Origin: Phycisphaerales bacterium
GTDB lineage: Bacteria > Planctomycetota > Phycisphaerae > Phycisphaerales > UBA1924
Direction: 5' to 3'
Length of the DNA: 64,000 nt
Assembly: GCA_029260555.1 (NCBI GenBank)
Contig: JAJDCZ010000005.1
Location: 1-64,000, forward strand
Notes under the pieces: model-generated
Seen by the model: the letters and a program-made list of their open reading frames with translations, nothing else
Database searches by the model: none
Told to the model about the DNA's origin: nothing
Made by a program: the position numbers and the translations under genes
In this document: piece after piece, positions 7,967 to 17,432 of the stretch
Layout of the letters: each line of letters opens with the position of its first letter
How positions within the stretch are numbered: position 1 is the first letter of the stretch

Positions 7967-10286
7967 GTCAGACAAACAAGTTCATAAGCGCACAGGCGCG
8001 GTGAAGCCCAGCCGGGCTGGCAAGCCGGTGCGTGATCGTGTGTCCATGCAGGATCTGGTGTCGTGGTTTGTTGCAAGGCCCATGCTGGGCTGGGGGGTGA
8101 CGATCGGGATTGGGTTTGCGATTTTGGCGGGTTTACTGGCTGCGTGGGCGCGAGAGCAGCCTCGGGTTTCTGTGGGGCAGATTCTTTCGCACACGCGGGT
8201 GGTGCGCATTGAGTTTCGCCTTGAAGATGAAGAAGCGACTGAACGATTGCGTGAGATGGCGCGTCAACGGACAGCCCGTGTGTATGTGGGGGATGAGCCT
8301 TACCTGCAGGAGATTGCTGTTTCGCTTGAAAACCTTCCCAAGACGCTTGTATCGGTCAAGAGTCTTGACGAGGTTGCCCATGAAATACGAGCACAGTTTC
8401 ATCTGACGGAAGCAACGCTGGCTGCGATTCAGGCACAAGTAGTGGATGACCAACCTTCGCCTCAGTGGCGAGATGCAGTGCGGAAGTTTCGCCGATGGCT
8501 TGAGACCACGCCGCTGCTTGATGATCAGACCTGGCAACGGGCAACGCAAGAAGGCGGGCACTACGAGATTGCCTTGAGGCTTGGCGTTCGGGAGATACGC
8601 GTAGCGCGAGGCGAGGTTTTGAATGTCGATTCAACAGAGTCGTTGACGGAGCATGTCACGCGGGCTGCGACAGCTGCGGGGTTTGACCAAGCGGTGCAGC
8701 CGATTGTGATTGCGCGGATCACTTCAGCACCAAGACCAACCTTCCGGTTTGATGCCTCCGCAACTGCAGCATCACAAGAAGCGTCTGCAGAAGCAGTTGA
8801 TCCAGTGATTGTGCTGAGCCCCAAGGGCCAGACGATCTTCAAACGAGGGCAGAGGCTAACCGCAGCCCAGCTGAACCTTTATAAAGCAGAGCTTGCCAAC
8901 TTTCGTACTCAGGCAAGTGCCTGGCAGATCTGGTTGAGACTTTTCAGCATTATTGGTGCGTTGAGTGTGGTGATTGGCGCAGCCATGGGGTATATCGCGC
9001 TGATGTGCCCAAGACTTCGCAAGAATGCCAGTCGCATGGGATGGTTTGCAGGCATTGCGATCATTCTGCTGGCATTTGCAGCCATCGGCAGCGTCATTGC
9101 ACCTCAAGCCCAGGCACTGACCACAACAGCGCCCACGGTATTCCTGGCTGCGATTTTGACGATCGTTTACAACCAGCGCACAGCGATTGCACTCTCAGCA
9201 TTGCACGGAATTCTGGTGTGTCTGGCGCTTGATGCAACAATCGGGACTTATGCGATCATCGTCGCGGGGGTTGGAGCTGCGGTTTGGCAGCTCAAGGAGA
9301 TCCGTGATCGCAATGCATTGTTCAGAATGGGGGTTCTGGCTGCAGGTGTACTGGCGGGAACCACCATGCTGGCGGAGTTGACAGAGCTTCCCATGGTGGC
9401 GGGGGTTCTAAAGCAGGTCTTTATCGATGCTGCCTGGGCAGGATTTGGAGGCGTGGCTGTCGGCGCGGTGACGCTGTTCATTCTCAGGCCGATCGAACGG
9501 GCGTTTGATATCACCACGGGCATGACGCTGATTGAGCTGCGTGATCCAAAGCAGCCACTTCTCAAAATGTTGCAACAACGAGCACCGGGCTCGTACAACC
9601 ACAGCTTGAATGTGGCGTCGATAGCTGAAGCCGCTGCGGATCGGATCGGGGCAGACAGCTTGTTGACTTATGTGGGCGCGTTGTATCACGACATCGGAAA
9701 GATGAACAAACCTGAATACTTTGTCGAAAACCAGTTCAATGGCCCCAACAAGCACGACAAGCTGAGTCCGGCAATGAGTCTTCTGGTCATTGTGGGGCAT
9801 GTGAAGGATGGGCTGGAGATTGCTCGGCAATATGGGCTATCCCGGTCGCTGCACCATTTTATTGAAGCGCACCACGGCACGACGCTGGTGGAGTATTTTT
9901 ACGATCGCGCCAAGAAGCAGGCTGCGGATCAAAGCGAGGGTGACGAAACGCAGATGCCTGAGGAACTGGCCTATCGGTATCCGGGGCCCAAGCCTCAAAC
10001 TCGTGAAGTTGCGATTTTGATGCTGGCGGATGCGGTTGAATCAGCCACGCGTTCGATGGCAGAACCCACACCGAGCCGAATCGATGCCTTTGTGCATGCA
10101 ATTGCCAACAAGCGGCTGATGGATGGTCAGTTTGATGATTGTGCACTGACATTCCGTGAACTACAGACGATTGCTGAATCAATCTCGCAATCTGTTGCAG
10201 CCATCTACCACGGAAGAATCGCCTATCCATCATCAACCGAGACCAGCAGCGAAAAATCCAGGCAACAACGAGCCGGAACCGGCTGA
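7956..10286 (+). CDS. PgpH/YqfF-like 7TM receptor with HD phosphohydrolase domain
   Basis: 776 residues from the ATG at 7956. A longer open frame reaches back to 7851 inside phoH, but only the 7956 start has a good ribosome-binding site (CGGGAG). There is one membrane helix near residues 45-65, a large extracytoplasmic domain, then a cluster of about seven membrane helices (roughly residues 325-520), then a cytoplasmic HD domain with YNHSLNVA and YHDIGK (His578-Asp579). This order is that of the 7TMR-HD family. Its Listeria member PgpH hydrolyses cyclic di-AMP, so the same role is a reasonable inference, supported by a cdaA-cdaR pair at 50.7-52.8 kb. The last bases contain a short palindrome (GCCGG-AA-CCGGC) before the stop. 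Confidence 0.88.
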   Translation: MAGESDKQVHKRTGAVKPSRAGKPVRDRVSMQDLVSWFVARPMLGWGVTIGIGFAILAGLLAAWAREQPRVSVGQILSHTRVVRIEFRLEDEEATERLREMARQRTARVYVGDEPYLQEIAVSLENLPKTLVSVKSLDEVAHEIRAQFHLTEATLAAIQAQVVDDQPSPQWRDAVRKFRRWLETTPLLDDQTWQRATQEGGHYEIALRLGVREIRVARGEVLNVDSTESLTEHVTRAATAAGFDQAVQPIVIARITSAPRPTFRFDASATAASQEASAEAVDPVIVLSPKGQTIFKRGQRLTAAQLNLYKAELANFRTQASAWQIWLRLFSIIGALSVVIGAAMGYIALMCPRLRKNASRMGWFAGIAIILLAFAAIGSVIAPQAQALTTTAPTVFLAAILTIVYNQRTAIALSALHGILVCLALDATIGTYAIIVAGVGAAVWQLKEIRDRNALFRMGVLAAGVLAGTTMLAELTELPMVAGVLKQVFIDAAWAGFGGVAVGAVTLFILRPIERAFDITTGMTLIELRDPKQPLLKMLQQRAPGSYNHSLNVASIAEAAADRIGADSLLTYVGALYHDIGKMNKPEYFVENQFNGPNKHDKLSPAMSLLVIVGHVKDGLEIARQYGLSRSLHHFIEAHHGTTLVEYFYDRAKKQAADQSEGDETQMPEELAYRYPGPKPQTREVAILMLADAVESATRSMAEPTPSRIDAFVHAIANKRLMDGQFDDCALTFRELQTIAESISQSVAAIYHGRIAYPSSTETSSEKSRQQRAGTG

Positions 10287-10323
10287 TTTGTGCAGAAATT
10301 TGCCGTTTTGGAAAAGGGGAAGG

Positions 10324-11451
10324 TCAGCTAATGATCTTGACCAGACCGACGCGTGAGGCGAACTCGGTGAAGCCTGCGCGTTCGTAAAGCCGAATGGCGG
10401 GGGCGTTGCGCCGGTCCACAGCACAGTTGATTTCCTTGAGCTTCCAGGGCGAAGCTGCATTGGATGAATGTTCTTTCTGGTAGTCAAGCAAGGTATTCAA
10501 CCCCAGATCAAGAAGGTGTGTGGAAAGACCTTTGCCTCTGAGCTTGGGTGAGAGACCAAGGTAGACAAGCTCTGCAGAGCTTTGTGTGGGATAGAGATTA
10601 AAGAGGACGCACCCCTCGGGTTGGCCCTGGTCAAAGACGAGCCACCAGAGCTGGGGAGCAAACTCGCCAGAAGCCTGATGAGAAGCGATAACATCTTCGG
10701 TGCTGCGCAAGCCTGCAAGCTCAGAGCAATCCAGCGTTTGTTGATAGGTCCGTTCAAGTGTGACGAGCAGGTTCTTGTAGTCCGGCGAGCCTTTGTCCAG
10801 ATTCTGAATCTGCCTGACCTGAATACCCTGTGGCCAATGCGAAGGATGCACAAGGCAGGGGGTGATCGATGCGGGTCTGCAGAGGTAGGCCAGTTCGCCG
10901 ACATTGATAAACCCCGCATCAAGAAAGGCGCGGATCGCTGATTTTTCGTGGGGCTCAAGCAGAGCCTGGGCCAGACGAACCGCTGGAGAGTTCTTTTTGC
11001 CAAGCTCCAGACAGGCTTTTTCGATGGCTGCGATGCGCTGCTGGGCTGAGGAGGAGGAATCCTCATCGCGAGTGGAGATAAACAAGGTGGCAGTTGCGCC
11101 AGCTCCAGCCACTGCCAGGCAGACCTGCCCGATCTCTGGCGGGTTTGTGGATTGATCAAAGGTGGCAAAAAGCTCATCGAGGCAGATATTTTGTTCCTTT
11201 GCGGTGGCGATGAACCGCTGAACGCCTCGGGCTGACTCGCTCTGGTCAGGAATGAGCCTGGCGATGGCTTGAAGTTTAAACTCTGGAAGCACCCGGGTGG
11301 CGACGATGGGGTCAGCATCGGCATGGTTTGATGGCTGGGGGTTGGTAGGGGAGGTGGGGTCGGGGGGGGGGGTGGGAGAGAGAGGGGGGATCCGTTTGGT
11401 GGTGGAAGGCGTACTATCTTCTGCTGGTGTTTGTGCGCCATCTGGGATCAT
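10324..11451 (-). CDS. GNAT-family N-acetyltransferase with a Pro/Thr-rich N-terminal tail
   Basis: 375 residues. GAGGA precedes the ATG at a 7-base distance. The first 50 residues are rich in Pro, Thr and Ser (DNA with long G runs on the plus strand) and probably disordered. A degenerate N-terminal half (about 50-200) may be a second GNAT fold. The C-terminal half contains the acetyl-CoA-binding signature LGLSPKLRGKGLSTHLL and the late motif NAPAIRLYERAGFTEF. Double-GNAT architecture recalls mycothiol synthase, but this is a weak resemblance and the substrate is unknown. It converges on the HD-domain gene with a 37-base gap. Confidence 0.8.
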   Translation of the reverse strand: MIPDGAQTPAEDSTPSTTKRIPPLSPTPPPDPTSPTNPQPSNHADADPIVATRVLPEFKLQAIARLIPDQSESARGVQRFIATAKEQNICLDELFATFDQSTNPPEIGQVCLAVAGAGATATLFISTRDEDSSSSAQQRIAAIEKACLELGKKNSPAVRLAQALLEPHEKSAIRAFLDAGFINVGELAYLCRPASITPCLVHPSHWPQGIQVRQIQNLDKGSPDYKNLLVTLERTYQQTLDCSELAGLRSTEDVIASHQASGEFAPQLWWLVFDQGQPEGCVLFNLYPTQSSAELVYLGLSPKLRGKGLSTHLLDLGLNTLLDYQKEHSSNAASPWKLKEINCAVDRRNAPAIRLYERAGFTEFASRVGLVKIIS

Positions 11452-11603
11452 GGTGGTATCCTCAGTGATTGATTGACAGAGCCACTGATGCCACTAGACT
11501 AGGTTCAGTGTTGGGTTCGGTCTGGCGGGGAGTGCGGGGGTGGGGTGTGTTGAAGGTAGATTGAAGCATTTTTCGTGTGATTTGAGCTGGGAGATCCCAA
11601 ACG

Positions 11604-12275
11604 ATGTTGAGAACGCTGAGAAAAACGCCGGGGATTTTCCTGGGGCTGATGTGTGTATTCATGGTTGGGCTGACGCCTGCAAGTGCTTCTCAAAGCGAGT
11701 TTCGAAGCGGGCTGGCGCCTGAGCCGAATCCGATTCCCTCGCGCTGGGAGCTTCGGGTGCGTGCGGGTCACTTGCGGCTGGCGACGGTTCAACTCGAGGG
11801 CAAGGGGCCACGGGTGTACTACTACCTGACATACACGGTTGAGAATAACTCAGGTCAGGATCGCCGGTTTGCGCCATCTTTTTACCTTTCGACCAAGGAA
11901 GGGACGCAGCTGAGGTCTGGTCAGGGGGTGCCTTCTGCGGTCACACAGGAGATTCAGCGTCGGCTGGACAATCCACTGCTGTTGGACCAGATTTCGATGT
12001 TGAAGGGTCTTTTGCTGCAAGGCCGGGAGAATGCCAAGCAGGGGATGGTGGTCTGGCCTGCAGATGATCTGGATATTGACCGGATCCATGTCTATTGCCT
12101 TGGGTTCAGTGGCGAGACCAAGACTTATCGGATCACTGACCCGGAAACAGGGCAGAAAAGGGATGTTGTCCTCCGCAAGACGCTTGAGCTTCGCTATCGG
12201 GTGCCTGGCGAGATGGTGGGTTATGGCTCTACACCATTGCAGAAGTCGCACAAACCACGCTGGATCATGCGTTAG
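11604..12275 (+). CDS. Exported protein of unknown function
   Basis: 223 residues. GGGAG lies 10 bases before the ATG. An N-terminal signal peptide (LGLMCVFMVGLTPASA) is followed by a beta-rich region with LRLATVQLEGKGPRVYYYLTYTVENNSGQDR, which resembles a small periplasmic beta-sandwich, and a C-terminal part that mentions no catalytic motif. I recognise no named family, although the form (short signal, TYTVENN, WPADDLDIDRIHVYCLGFSG) is consistent with proteins conserved in planctomycetes. It lies 62 bases upstream of rpmA, in the same direction. Confidence 0.72.
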   Translation: MLRTLRKTPGIFLGLMCVFMVGLTPASASQSEFRSGLAPEPNPIPSRWELRVRAGHLRLATVQLEGKGPRVYYYLTYTVENNSGQDRRFAPSFYLSTKEGTQLRSGQGVPSAVTQEIQRRLDNPLLLDQISMLKGLLLQGRENAKQGMVVWPADDLDIDRIHVYCLGFSGETKTYRITDPETGQKRDVVLRKTLELRYRVPGEMVGYGSTPLQKSHKPRWIMR

Positions 12276-12337
12276 AATCAGCCTAGAGTCGGCCCCAGCG
12301 GATTGTGTGCCGCTGAAACAGCATTGCGAGGCGAATT

Positions 12338-12619
12338 ATGGCTCATAAGAAAGGTCAGGGCTCGACGAAGAACGGTCGGGACTCCAACCCCCAATATCGC
12401 GGTATCAAGCTCTATGGCGGGCAGTATGCCAAGTCTGGAGCCATCATCGTTCGCCAATGTGGCACCAAGTTCCATCCGGGCTTCTTGGTCAAGCGAGGCA
12501 AGGACGACACGCTGTTTGCAGTAGCAGAGGGCAAGGTGGTCTTCAAGGGCCGCAAGGTTCATATCACCCCGGCAGATGAAAACACACCGCGTCCATTCTG
12601 GATGCCCGCAACAGCCTGA
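12338..12619 (+). CDS. rpmA: 50S ribosomal protein L27
   Basis: 93-residue L27, a component of the large ribosomal subunit whose N-terminus reaches the peptidyl transferase centre. The sequence opens [20 protein letters not shown], begins without a cleavable extension, and contains the conserved [18 protein letters not shown] and VGRGKD-like ([11 protein letters not shown]) stretches. A GAGG site sits six bases before the ATG. The usual upstream partner rplU (L21) is missing. The C-terminal 12 residues differ from the common ending. A strong terminator follows about 80 bases later. Confidence 0.97.
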   Translation: MAHKKGQGSTKNGRDSNPQYRGIKLYGGQYAKSGAIIVRQCGTKFHPGFLVKRGKDDTLFAVAEGKVVFKGRKVHITPADENTPRPFWMPATA

Positions 12620-12700
12620 CCCCCCCCTCCCCCACCCAACCCTTTCCCCCACTACTTGTCTATTCAGAGTCAGTTTTATTGCATAATGAGCAATCACAAG

Positions 12701-12726
12701 GCTCCCCAATGTCGGGAGCTTTTTTT
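12701..12726 (+). terminator. Rho-independent terminator downstream of rpmA
   Basis: GCTCCC (12701-12706) and GGGAGC (12714-12719) form a six-base-pair GC stem with a 7-base loop, followed directly by seven T (12720-12726). It ends the rpmA transcript, so gltX needs its own promoter in the next 70 bases. Confidence 0.9.
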
Positions 12727-12794
12727 ATGCTGCATACCATGTGGCAGAACCGCTGCTACACCATTACCCACTCACCACACAGGCACCCAAACCC

Positions 12795-14477
12795 ATGAGC
12801 ACACGAGAGGTTGTTACACGATTCGCACCATCACCCACGGGGCATCTTCACATCGGAGGCGTCCGCACAGCTTTGTTCTGCTGGGCATGGGCGAAAAAAA
12901 ACCAGGGCCGATTTTTGCTGCGCGTCGAAGACACCGATCAGGCACGATCCAGCGAATCTTCAACCCGGGGCATCCTGAAAGATCTGGCGTGGCTTGGCAT
13001 TGACTGGGATGAAGGGCCTGAGCTGGCTGATGATGAAGGGGTGGTGCTTGGGGGCGATCCGCGCAGCGTGGGGCCATTCTTTCAAGCAAAGCGACTGGAG
13101 ATATACACACAGCACCTTAATGAACTGATCGAAAAGGATTGTGCCTATCCCGCGTTTGATACCGCTGAGGAGCTGGCAGAGCTTCGGTCAGCAGCGGAGG
13201 CGAAAAAGGAAACCTTCAGATATCACCGGGCGGAGGATTATGACCGTGACGATGCCATTGCAAGGATGAATGCGGGTGAGTCGTGTGTGGTTCGACTGAG
13301 GGCACCTGCTCAAGAGATTGTGGTGAACGATTGTGTGCTTGGGGAGGTGCGGTTTGGTGCTGGAGAGCTGGACGATTTTGTGATTCGCAAGGCAGATGGA
13401 TATCCGACTTATCACTTTGCGGTGGTGGTGGATGACGAGCTCATGGGTGTGACGCATGTGCTGCGAGGTCAGGAGCATTTGATGAACACGCCTCGGCATC
13501 AGGCGTTACAGAAAGTGCTGGGGTTTGGGACACCAAGTTATGCGCATATGCCTTTGATCTTTAATGCGGATGGGTCGAAGATGTCCAAGCGGGACAAGGA
13601 CAAGGCTGCACGCAAGGCATGTAAGGCTGCGGGGCTGAAAGATTCACCGGTTGCCTGTATTGATGATGCGGAGTTTACAAGGTGGATGGGGGACAAGCGA
13701 TCGCAACTGGCATCGGATCAGTTGAGCTGGCTTGGGCGTGAAATGGGCGTGGAGTTGCCTGAGATTGATGTTGAGGATTTTCGTGCCAGCGGGTATGTAC
13801 CTGAAGCGTTGTGCAACTATGTGGCGCTTCTGGGCTGGAATCCGGGGATGAAATGCGAGGATGGCACGGATCTTGAGCGGTTCAGCATGGCGTTTCTGGC
13901 TGAGCACTTTTCGCTGGAACGGATCGGAAAATCCAACGCCAAGTTTGATCGCGCCAAGCTGCTATCGTTCAATGCCCATACGCTGCAGACGATGGAGGCG
14001 GGTGCGTTTGTTTCATGCTGGAAGGACTATTTGAGTCTGTACCAGCCCGAGATGCTCACGCGGTTTGATGACAGCCAGTTTGAGCTTCTTGCGAGCATGA
14101 CGCAACCTCGGTGTAAAACTTTACGAGATGCGCTTGAGCCGATCAGCTTTGTGATTGCGGGCGATGACGAGATTGTGTTTGATGACAAGGCGGTACGCAA
14201 GGTTCTGCTCAAGGGCGAGCCGAGCGGCTTGAGTTTTCTGGCTGAGATTGAGCCGGTGCTTCGTGCGGTCGAGCCTTTCCAGGCTGATGAGATTGAAGAA
14301 GCGATCAAGGCGTTTTGTGAAGCTCGCGAGATTGGCATGGGCAAGGTCGCTCAGCCATTGCGAGTTGCGATGACGGGACTGGGTGTGAGTCCGCCATTGG
14401 GTCAGACGCTGGAGATTCTGGGGCAACAGGCGGTGCTGAGCCGCATCGACAGGTGTGCTGCAGCACATGCGACCTGA
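12795..14477 (+). CDS. gltX: Glutamyl-tRNA synthetase with an enlarged insertion after the KMSKS loop
   Basis: 560 residues from the ATG at 12795 (MSTREVVTRFAPSPTG). A GTG at 12741 would add 18 atypical residues. Class I signatures are HIGG at 19-22 and KMSKR at 262-266. The enzyme charges tRNA-Glu in the cytoplasm. Two departures from the E. coli form are visible: about 12 extra residues around 78-90, and about 50-55 extra residues between KMSKR and the GYVPEALCNYVALLGW motif (residues 333-348). The extra part is basic, then acidic (DKDKAARKACKAAGLKD...DDAEFTRWMGDK). Downstream glnS probably charges tRNA-Gln directly, so this enzyme is likely discriminating. Confidence 0.95.
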   Translation: MSTREVVTRFAPSPTGHLHIGGVRTALFCWAWAKKNQGRFLLRVEDTDQARSSESSTRGILKDLAWLGIDWDEGPELADDEGVVLGGDPRSVGPFFQAKRLEIYTQHLNELIEKDCAYPAFDTAEELAELRSAAEAKKETFRYHRAEDYDRDDAIARMNAGESCVVRLRAPAQEIVVNDCVLGEVRFGAGELDDFVIRKADGYPTYHFAVVVDDELMGVTHVLRGQEHLMNTPRHQALQKVLGFGTPSYAHMPLIFNADGSKMSKRDKDKAARKACKAAGLKDSPVACIDDAEFTRWMGDKRSQLASDQLSWLGREMGVELPEIDVEDFRASGYVPEALCNYVALLGWNPGMKCEDGTDLERFSMAFLAEHFSLERIGKSNAKFDRAKLLSFNAHTLQTMEAGAFVSCWKDYLSLYQPEMLTRFDDSQFELLASMTQPRCKTLRDALEPISFVIAGDDEIVFDDKAVRKVLLKGEPSGLSFLAEIEPVLRAVEPFQADEIEEAIKAFCEAREIGMGKVAQPLRVAMTGLGVSPPLGQTLEILGQQAVLSRIDRCAAAHAT

Positions 14478-14531
14478 AACCTGATACTAGTGTCCCTGAG
14501 AGTACGGACATCAATGTCATAACGGGAGCAG

Positions 14532-14559
14532 GACCACTCCCTCACGGTCGCGGCTCGTT
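14532..14559 (-). repeat. Intergenic repeat, copy 1 (single copy)
   Basis: On the minus strand this reads ...GAGCCGCGACCGTGAGGGAG..., the same core as the copies at 26983, 60536 and elsewhere. It lies between gltX and glnS, with no partner copy nearby. Orientation is given as the strand on which the AGCCGCGACC core reads 5' to 3'. Confidence 0.85.
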
Positions 14560-14603
14560 GGCTTTAGACTACGATTGATACCTGAATAAAAGAGATTCAA
14601 ATC

Positions 14604-16439
14604 ATGGAACCTGCGAAGAACTTTATTACCGAGATGATTGATGAGCATATTGCTTCAGGGAAATGGGGAGAGCCTGGCGATTCGTCTGTGGTTCACACGC
14701 GTTTCCCGCCGGAGCCCAATGGGTATTTGCACATCGGACACGCCAAGAGCATCTGCCTGAACTTTTCGCTGGCACAAAGCTATGGAGGCGCATGCAACCT
14801 GCGCTTTGATGACACCAACCCCGTGAAGGAAGAGGATGAATATGTGCGCTCGATCGTGCAGGACATTCGCTGGCTTGGGTTTGTGTGGAATAAGGGGTGC
14901 CCGGATGATCCCATGGCGGGGGTGTTGTTTGCCAGCGACTACTTTCAGCAGCTTCATGACTGGGCTGTCGAGCTGATCGAAAAAGGGCATGCGTATGTCG
15001 ATGATCAGACGCCTGATGAGATCCGGGCTGCGCGAGGCACGCTCACGGAACCTGGCACACCCAGTCCGTATCGAGATCGAACTGCGGCTGAGAATCTGGA
15101 TTTATTTGAGAAGATGGTCAAGGGCGAGTTTGCTGATGGCACGCGCGTGTTGAGAGCTAAAATTGACATGGCATCATCAAACATGAATCTGCGAGATCCG
15201 GTGATGTACCGCGTGCTGCACGCTGAGCATCATCGCACGGGCGATGCGTGGTGTGTGTATCCGATGTATGACTGGGCACATGGGCTTGAGGATTCGATTG
15301 AAGGGATTACCAACTCGCTGTGTACGCTTGAGTTTGAAAACCACAGACCTTTGTATGACTGGTTTATTGATGCGATTAATCAGGGTCGTGGATCGGGCAG
15401 TCAATGGGGTGAGCCGATCCATCAACCCCAGCAGACCGAGTTTGCCAGGCTGAGCCTGACATATTCCGTGATGTCAAAGCGCAAGCTGATTCAACTTGTT
15501 GATGAAGGGCATGTTGATGGGTGGGATGACCCGAGAATGACAACCATCTCAGGTTTGCGAAGGCGAGGCTATACGCCTGAAGCAATCCGTGCTTTTTCCA
15601 TTGATGTGGGTGTGACCAAGTTCAATGCCATGATCGACATGGCAAGGCTTGAGAATGCCTGCCGGGATCACTTGAACAAGGTGGCGCACAGGCGGATGGC
15701 GGTGTTGAACCCATTGAAAGTGACGATTACGAACTGGTCTGAAGGTGGTGACGAGTCGCGTACGGAGTGGATGAAGGCTGTGAACAATCCGGAGGATGAG
15801 GGTGCGGGCAAAAGGCGGGTGCCTTTCACCAGGGAGCTTTTTATCGAGTGCGATGACTTCATGGAAGATGCACCACGGAAGTTTTTCAGACTTAAGCCTG
15901 GTGGCGAGGTCCGGCTTCGCTATGCCTACTGGATCACCTGTAACGAGGTGGTGCGGGATGATGCGGGCGAGGTTATTGAGCTGCTTTGCACATATGACCC
16001 ACAGACCAGAGGCGGCAACGCCCCGCCGCCGCCGCCGGCAACCGTTGACAACCCCGAGCCCAAGGCAAGAAAGGTCAAGGGGACGATTCACTGGGTGAGC
16101 GCTGAGCATGGCATTGAAGCCAGTGTCAAGCTGTTTGATCGGCTGTTTGTGAACGAACGACCTGATCGCAAGCCTAAGAAGGCTGGTCCAGACTGGTCAT
16201 TTTTGCAAAATATCAATCCTGATTCGCTGTCGGTGATTGATGATGCGATTCTCGAGCCTGCGTTTGCAGGTGTGGGTGAAACAGAGTGCCAGGCTGCAGC
16301 AGCGGGCGATCGGTTCCAGTTTGAGAGGCTGGGGTATTTTTGTGTGGATGCTGACTCGCCCAGCGGCGATACGGGGAAACTGATGTTTAACCGGACGGTT
16401 TCGCTGCGAGACAGCTGGGCCAAGAAAAGCGGTTCGTAA
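14604..16439 (+). CDS. glnS: Glutaminyl-tRNA synthetase
   Basis: 611 residues. The start has AAGAG nine bases upstream. The class I catalytic core has [15 protein letters not shown] (HIGH at 43-46) and VMSKRK (289-294) as the KMSKS equivalent. The C-terminal anticodon-binding beta-barrel domains follow ([47 protein letters not shown]). A proline stretch (APPPPPA, codons rich in CCG) and an adjacent basic segment lie at about 473-490, in a position where a loop is expected. GlnRS is patchily distributed in bacteria outside the proteobacteria, so its presence implies a direct Gln-tRNA route here. Confidence 0.96.
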   Translation: MEPAKNFITEMIDEHIASGKWGEPGDSSVVHTRFPPEPNGYLHIGHAKSICLNFSLAQSYGGACNLRFDDTNPVKEEDEYVRSIVQDIRWLGFVWNKGCPDDPMAGVLFASDYFQQLHDWAVELIEKGHAYVDDQTPDEIRAARGTLTEPGTPSPYRDRTAAENLDLFEKMVKGEFADGTRVLRAKIDMASSNMNLRDPVMYRVLHAEHHRTGDAWCVYPMYDWAHGLEDSIEGITNSLCTLEFENHRPLYDWFIDAINQGRGSGSQWGEPIHQPQQTEFARLSLTYSVMSKRKLIQLVDEGHVDGWDDPRMTTISGLRRRGYTPEAIRAFSIDVGVTKFNAMIDMARLENACRDHLNKVAHRRMAVLNPLKVTITNWSEGGDESRTEWMKAVNNPEDEGAGKRRVPFTRELFIECDDFMEDAPRKFFRLKPGGEVRLRYAYWITCNEVVRDDAGEVIELLCTYDPQTRGGNAPPPPPATVDNPEPKARKVKGTIHWVSAEHGIEASVKLFDRLFVNERPDRKPKKAGPDWSFLQNINPDSLSVIDDAILEPAFAGVGETECQAAAAGDRFQFERLGYFCVDADSPSGDTGKLMFNRTVSLRDSWAKKSGS

Positions 16440-16497
16440 GGCTCATGGTGCTCACTGCTCCTATGCTTGGGCTGGTCATTATTTTGGGAGTTATTGC

Positions 16498-17430
16498 ATG
16501 AATCTGGTCGTTACAGGAACTATTGGGATTGATACGGTGGTTACGCCTCAGGGTCAGCACGCTGAGGGTGTGCTGGGCGGGTCGTGTGCGTACTTTGCAG
16601 CCGCATCGTCGTTCTACACACCAACGCGATTGGTGGCAGTGGTGGGCGATGATCAGCCGACGGAGCACCGGGATCTGCTGGATTCTTTTAAGGATATTGA
16701 CACCACGGGGCTGGAGGTTCGAGCGGGCAGCCAGACTTTTCGCTGGGGTGGCAAGTATCTGGAGAACATGGACCATCGCGAGACATTGTTTACCGAACTT
16801 GGTGTGCTTCGAGAAGAGCCTCCAGTGGTGCCTGAAGCGTACAAGGACTCGACGCATGTGTTTCTGGCCAACACGCATCCTGCGATTCAGATGCAGATGC
16901 TCGAGCAGTTCCCCAATCGGACGCTTGCGGTTGCAGACACGATGGATTTGTGGATTGATACCGCCCGGGATGATCTGATCGAACTTCTGGGCAAGGTTGA
17001 CGGGCTGGTGCTGAACTATGACGAAGCAGAGCAGCTTTCTGGCAAGACCAATACGGTGGCTGCATCACGGGCGCTGCTCGAGTTCGGCCCCCGGTTTGTC
17101 GTGGTGAAAAAGGGCGAGCATGGATGCATCTTTGTGCATCGTGACGGGATAGCAGCGTTCCCTGCGTTTCCTGCTGAGGAAGTGCTGGACCCGACGGGCG
17201 CGGGTGACACCTTTGCAGGCGGAATGATGGGGCATATCGCAGCCAATGCTGGGCGAACCTTCAGCGATGAAGATTCAGATTTTCATACCATTCGACGGGC
17301 ACTGGCGCATGGCACGGTGATGGCAAGCTTTAACATCGAATCGTTCAGCCTGTATCGTCTGGGCTCGCTCACACGCGAACAGCTCGATCGACGCTATGAC
17401 ATGTTTACCAACATGGTCTGCTCGCACTGA
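16498..17430 (+). CDS. PfkB-family carbohydrate kinase
   Basis: 310 residues. GGGAG lies seven bases before the ATG. The N-terminal strand MNLVVTGTIGIDT, the early glycine pair in VLGGSCAYFAAAS, and the C-terminal signature LDPTGAGDTFAGGMMG with the catalytic Asp and anion hole place it in the PfkB/ribokinase family. The substrate (sugar or nucleoside) is not evident. The methyltransferase gene starts 2 bases after its stop, so they form an operon. Confidence 0.88.
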   Translation: MNLVVTGTIGIDTVVTPQGQHAEGVLGGSCAYFAAASSFYTPTRLVAVVGDDQPTEHRDLLDSFKDIDTTGLEVRAGSQTFRWGGKYLENMDHRETLFTELGVLREEPPVVPEAYKDSTHVFLANTHPAIQMQMLEQFPNRTLAVADTMDLWIDTARDDLIELLGKVDGLVLNYDEAEQLSGKTNTVAASRALLEFGPRFVVVKKGEHGCIFVHRDGIAAFPAFPAEEVLDPTGAGDTFAGGMMGHIAANAGRTFSDEDSDFHTIRRALAHGTVMASFNIESFSLYRLGSLTREQLDRRYDMFTNMVCSH

Positions 17431-17432
17431 TC

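Noticed and set aside
7046-7975. 309-codon open frame on the minus strand across phoH
   Set aside because: It is antisense to phoH, whose Walker motifs and KH-like region are clear, and its translation looks unstructured with many Cys, His and Pro.
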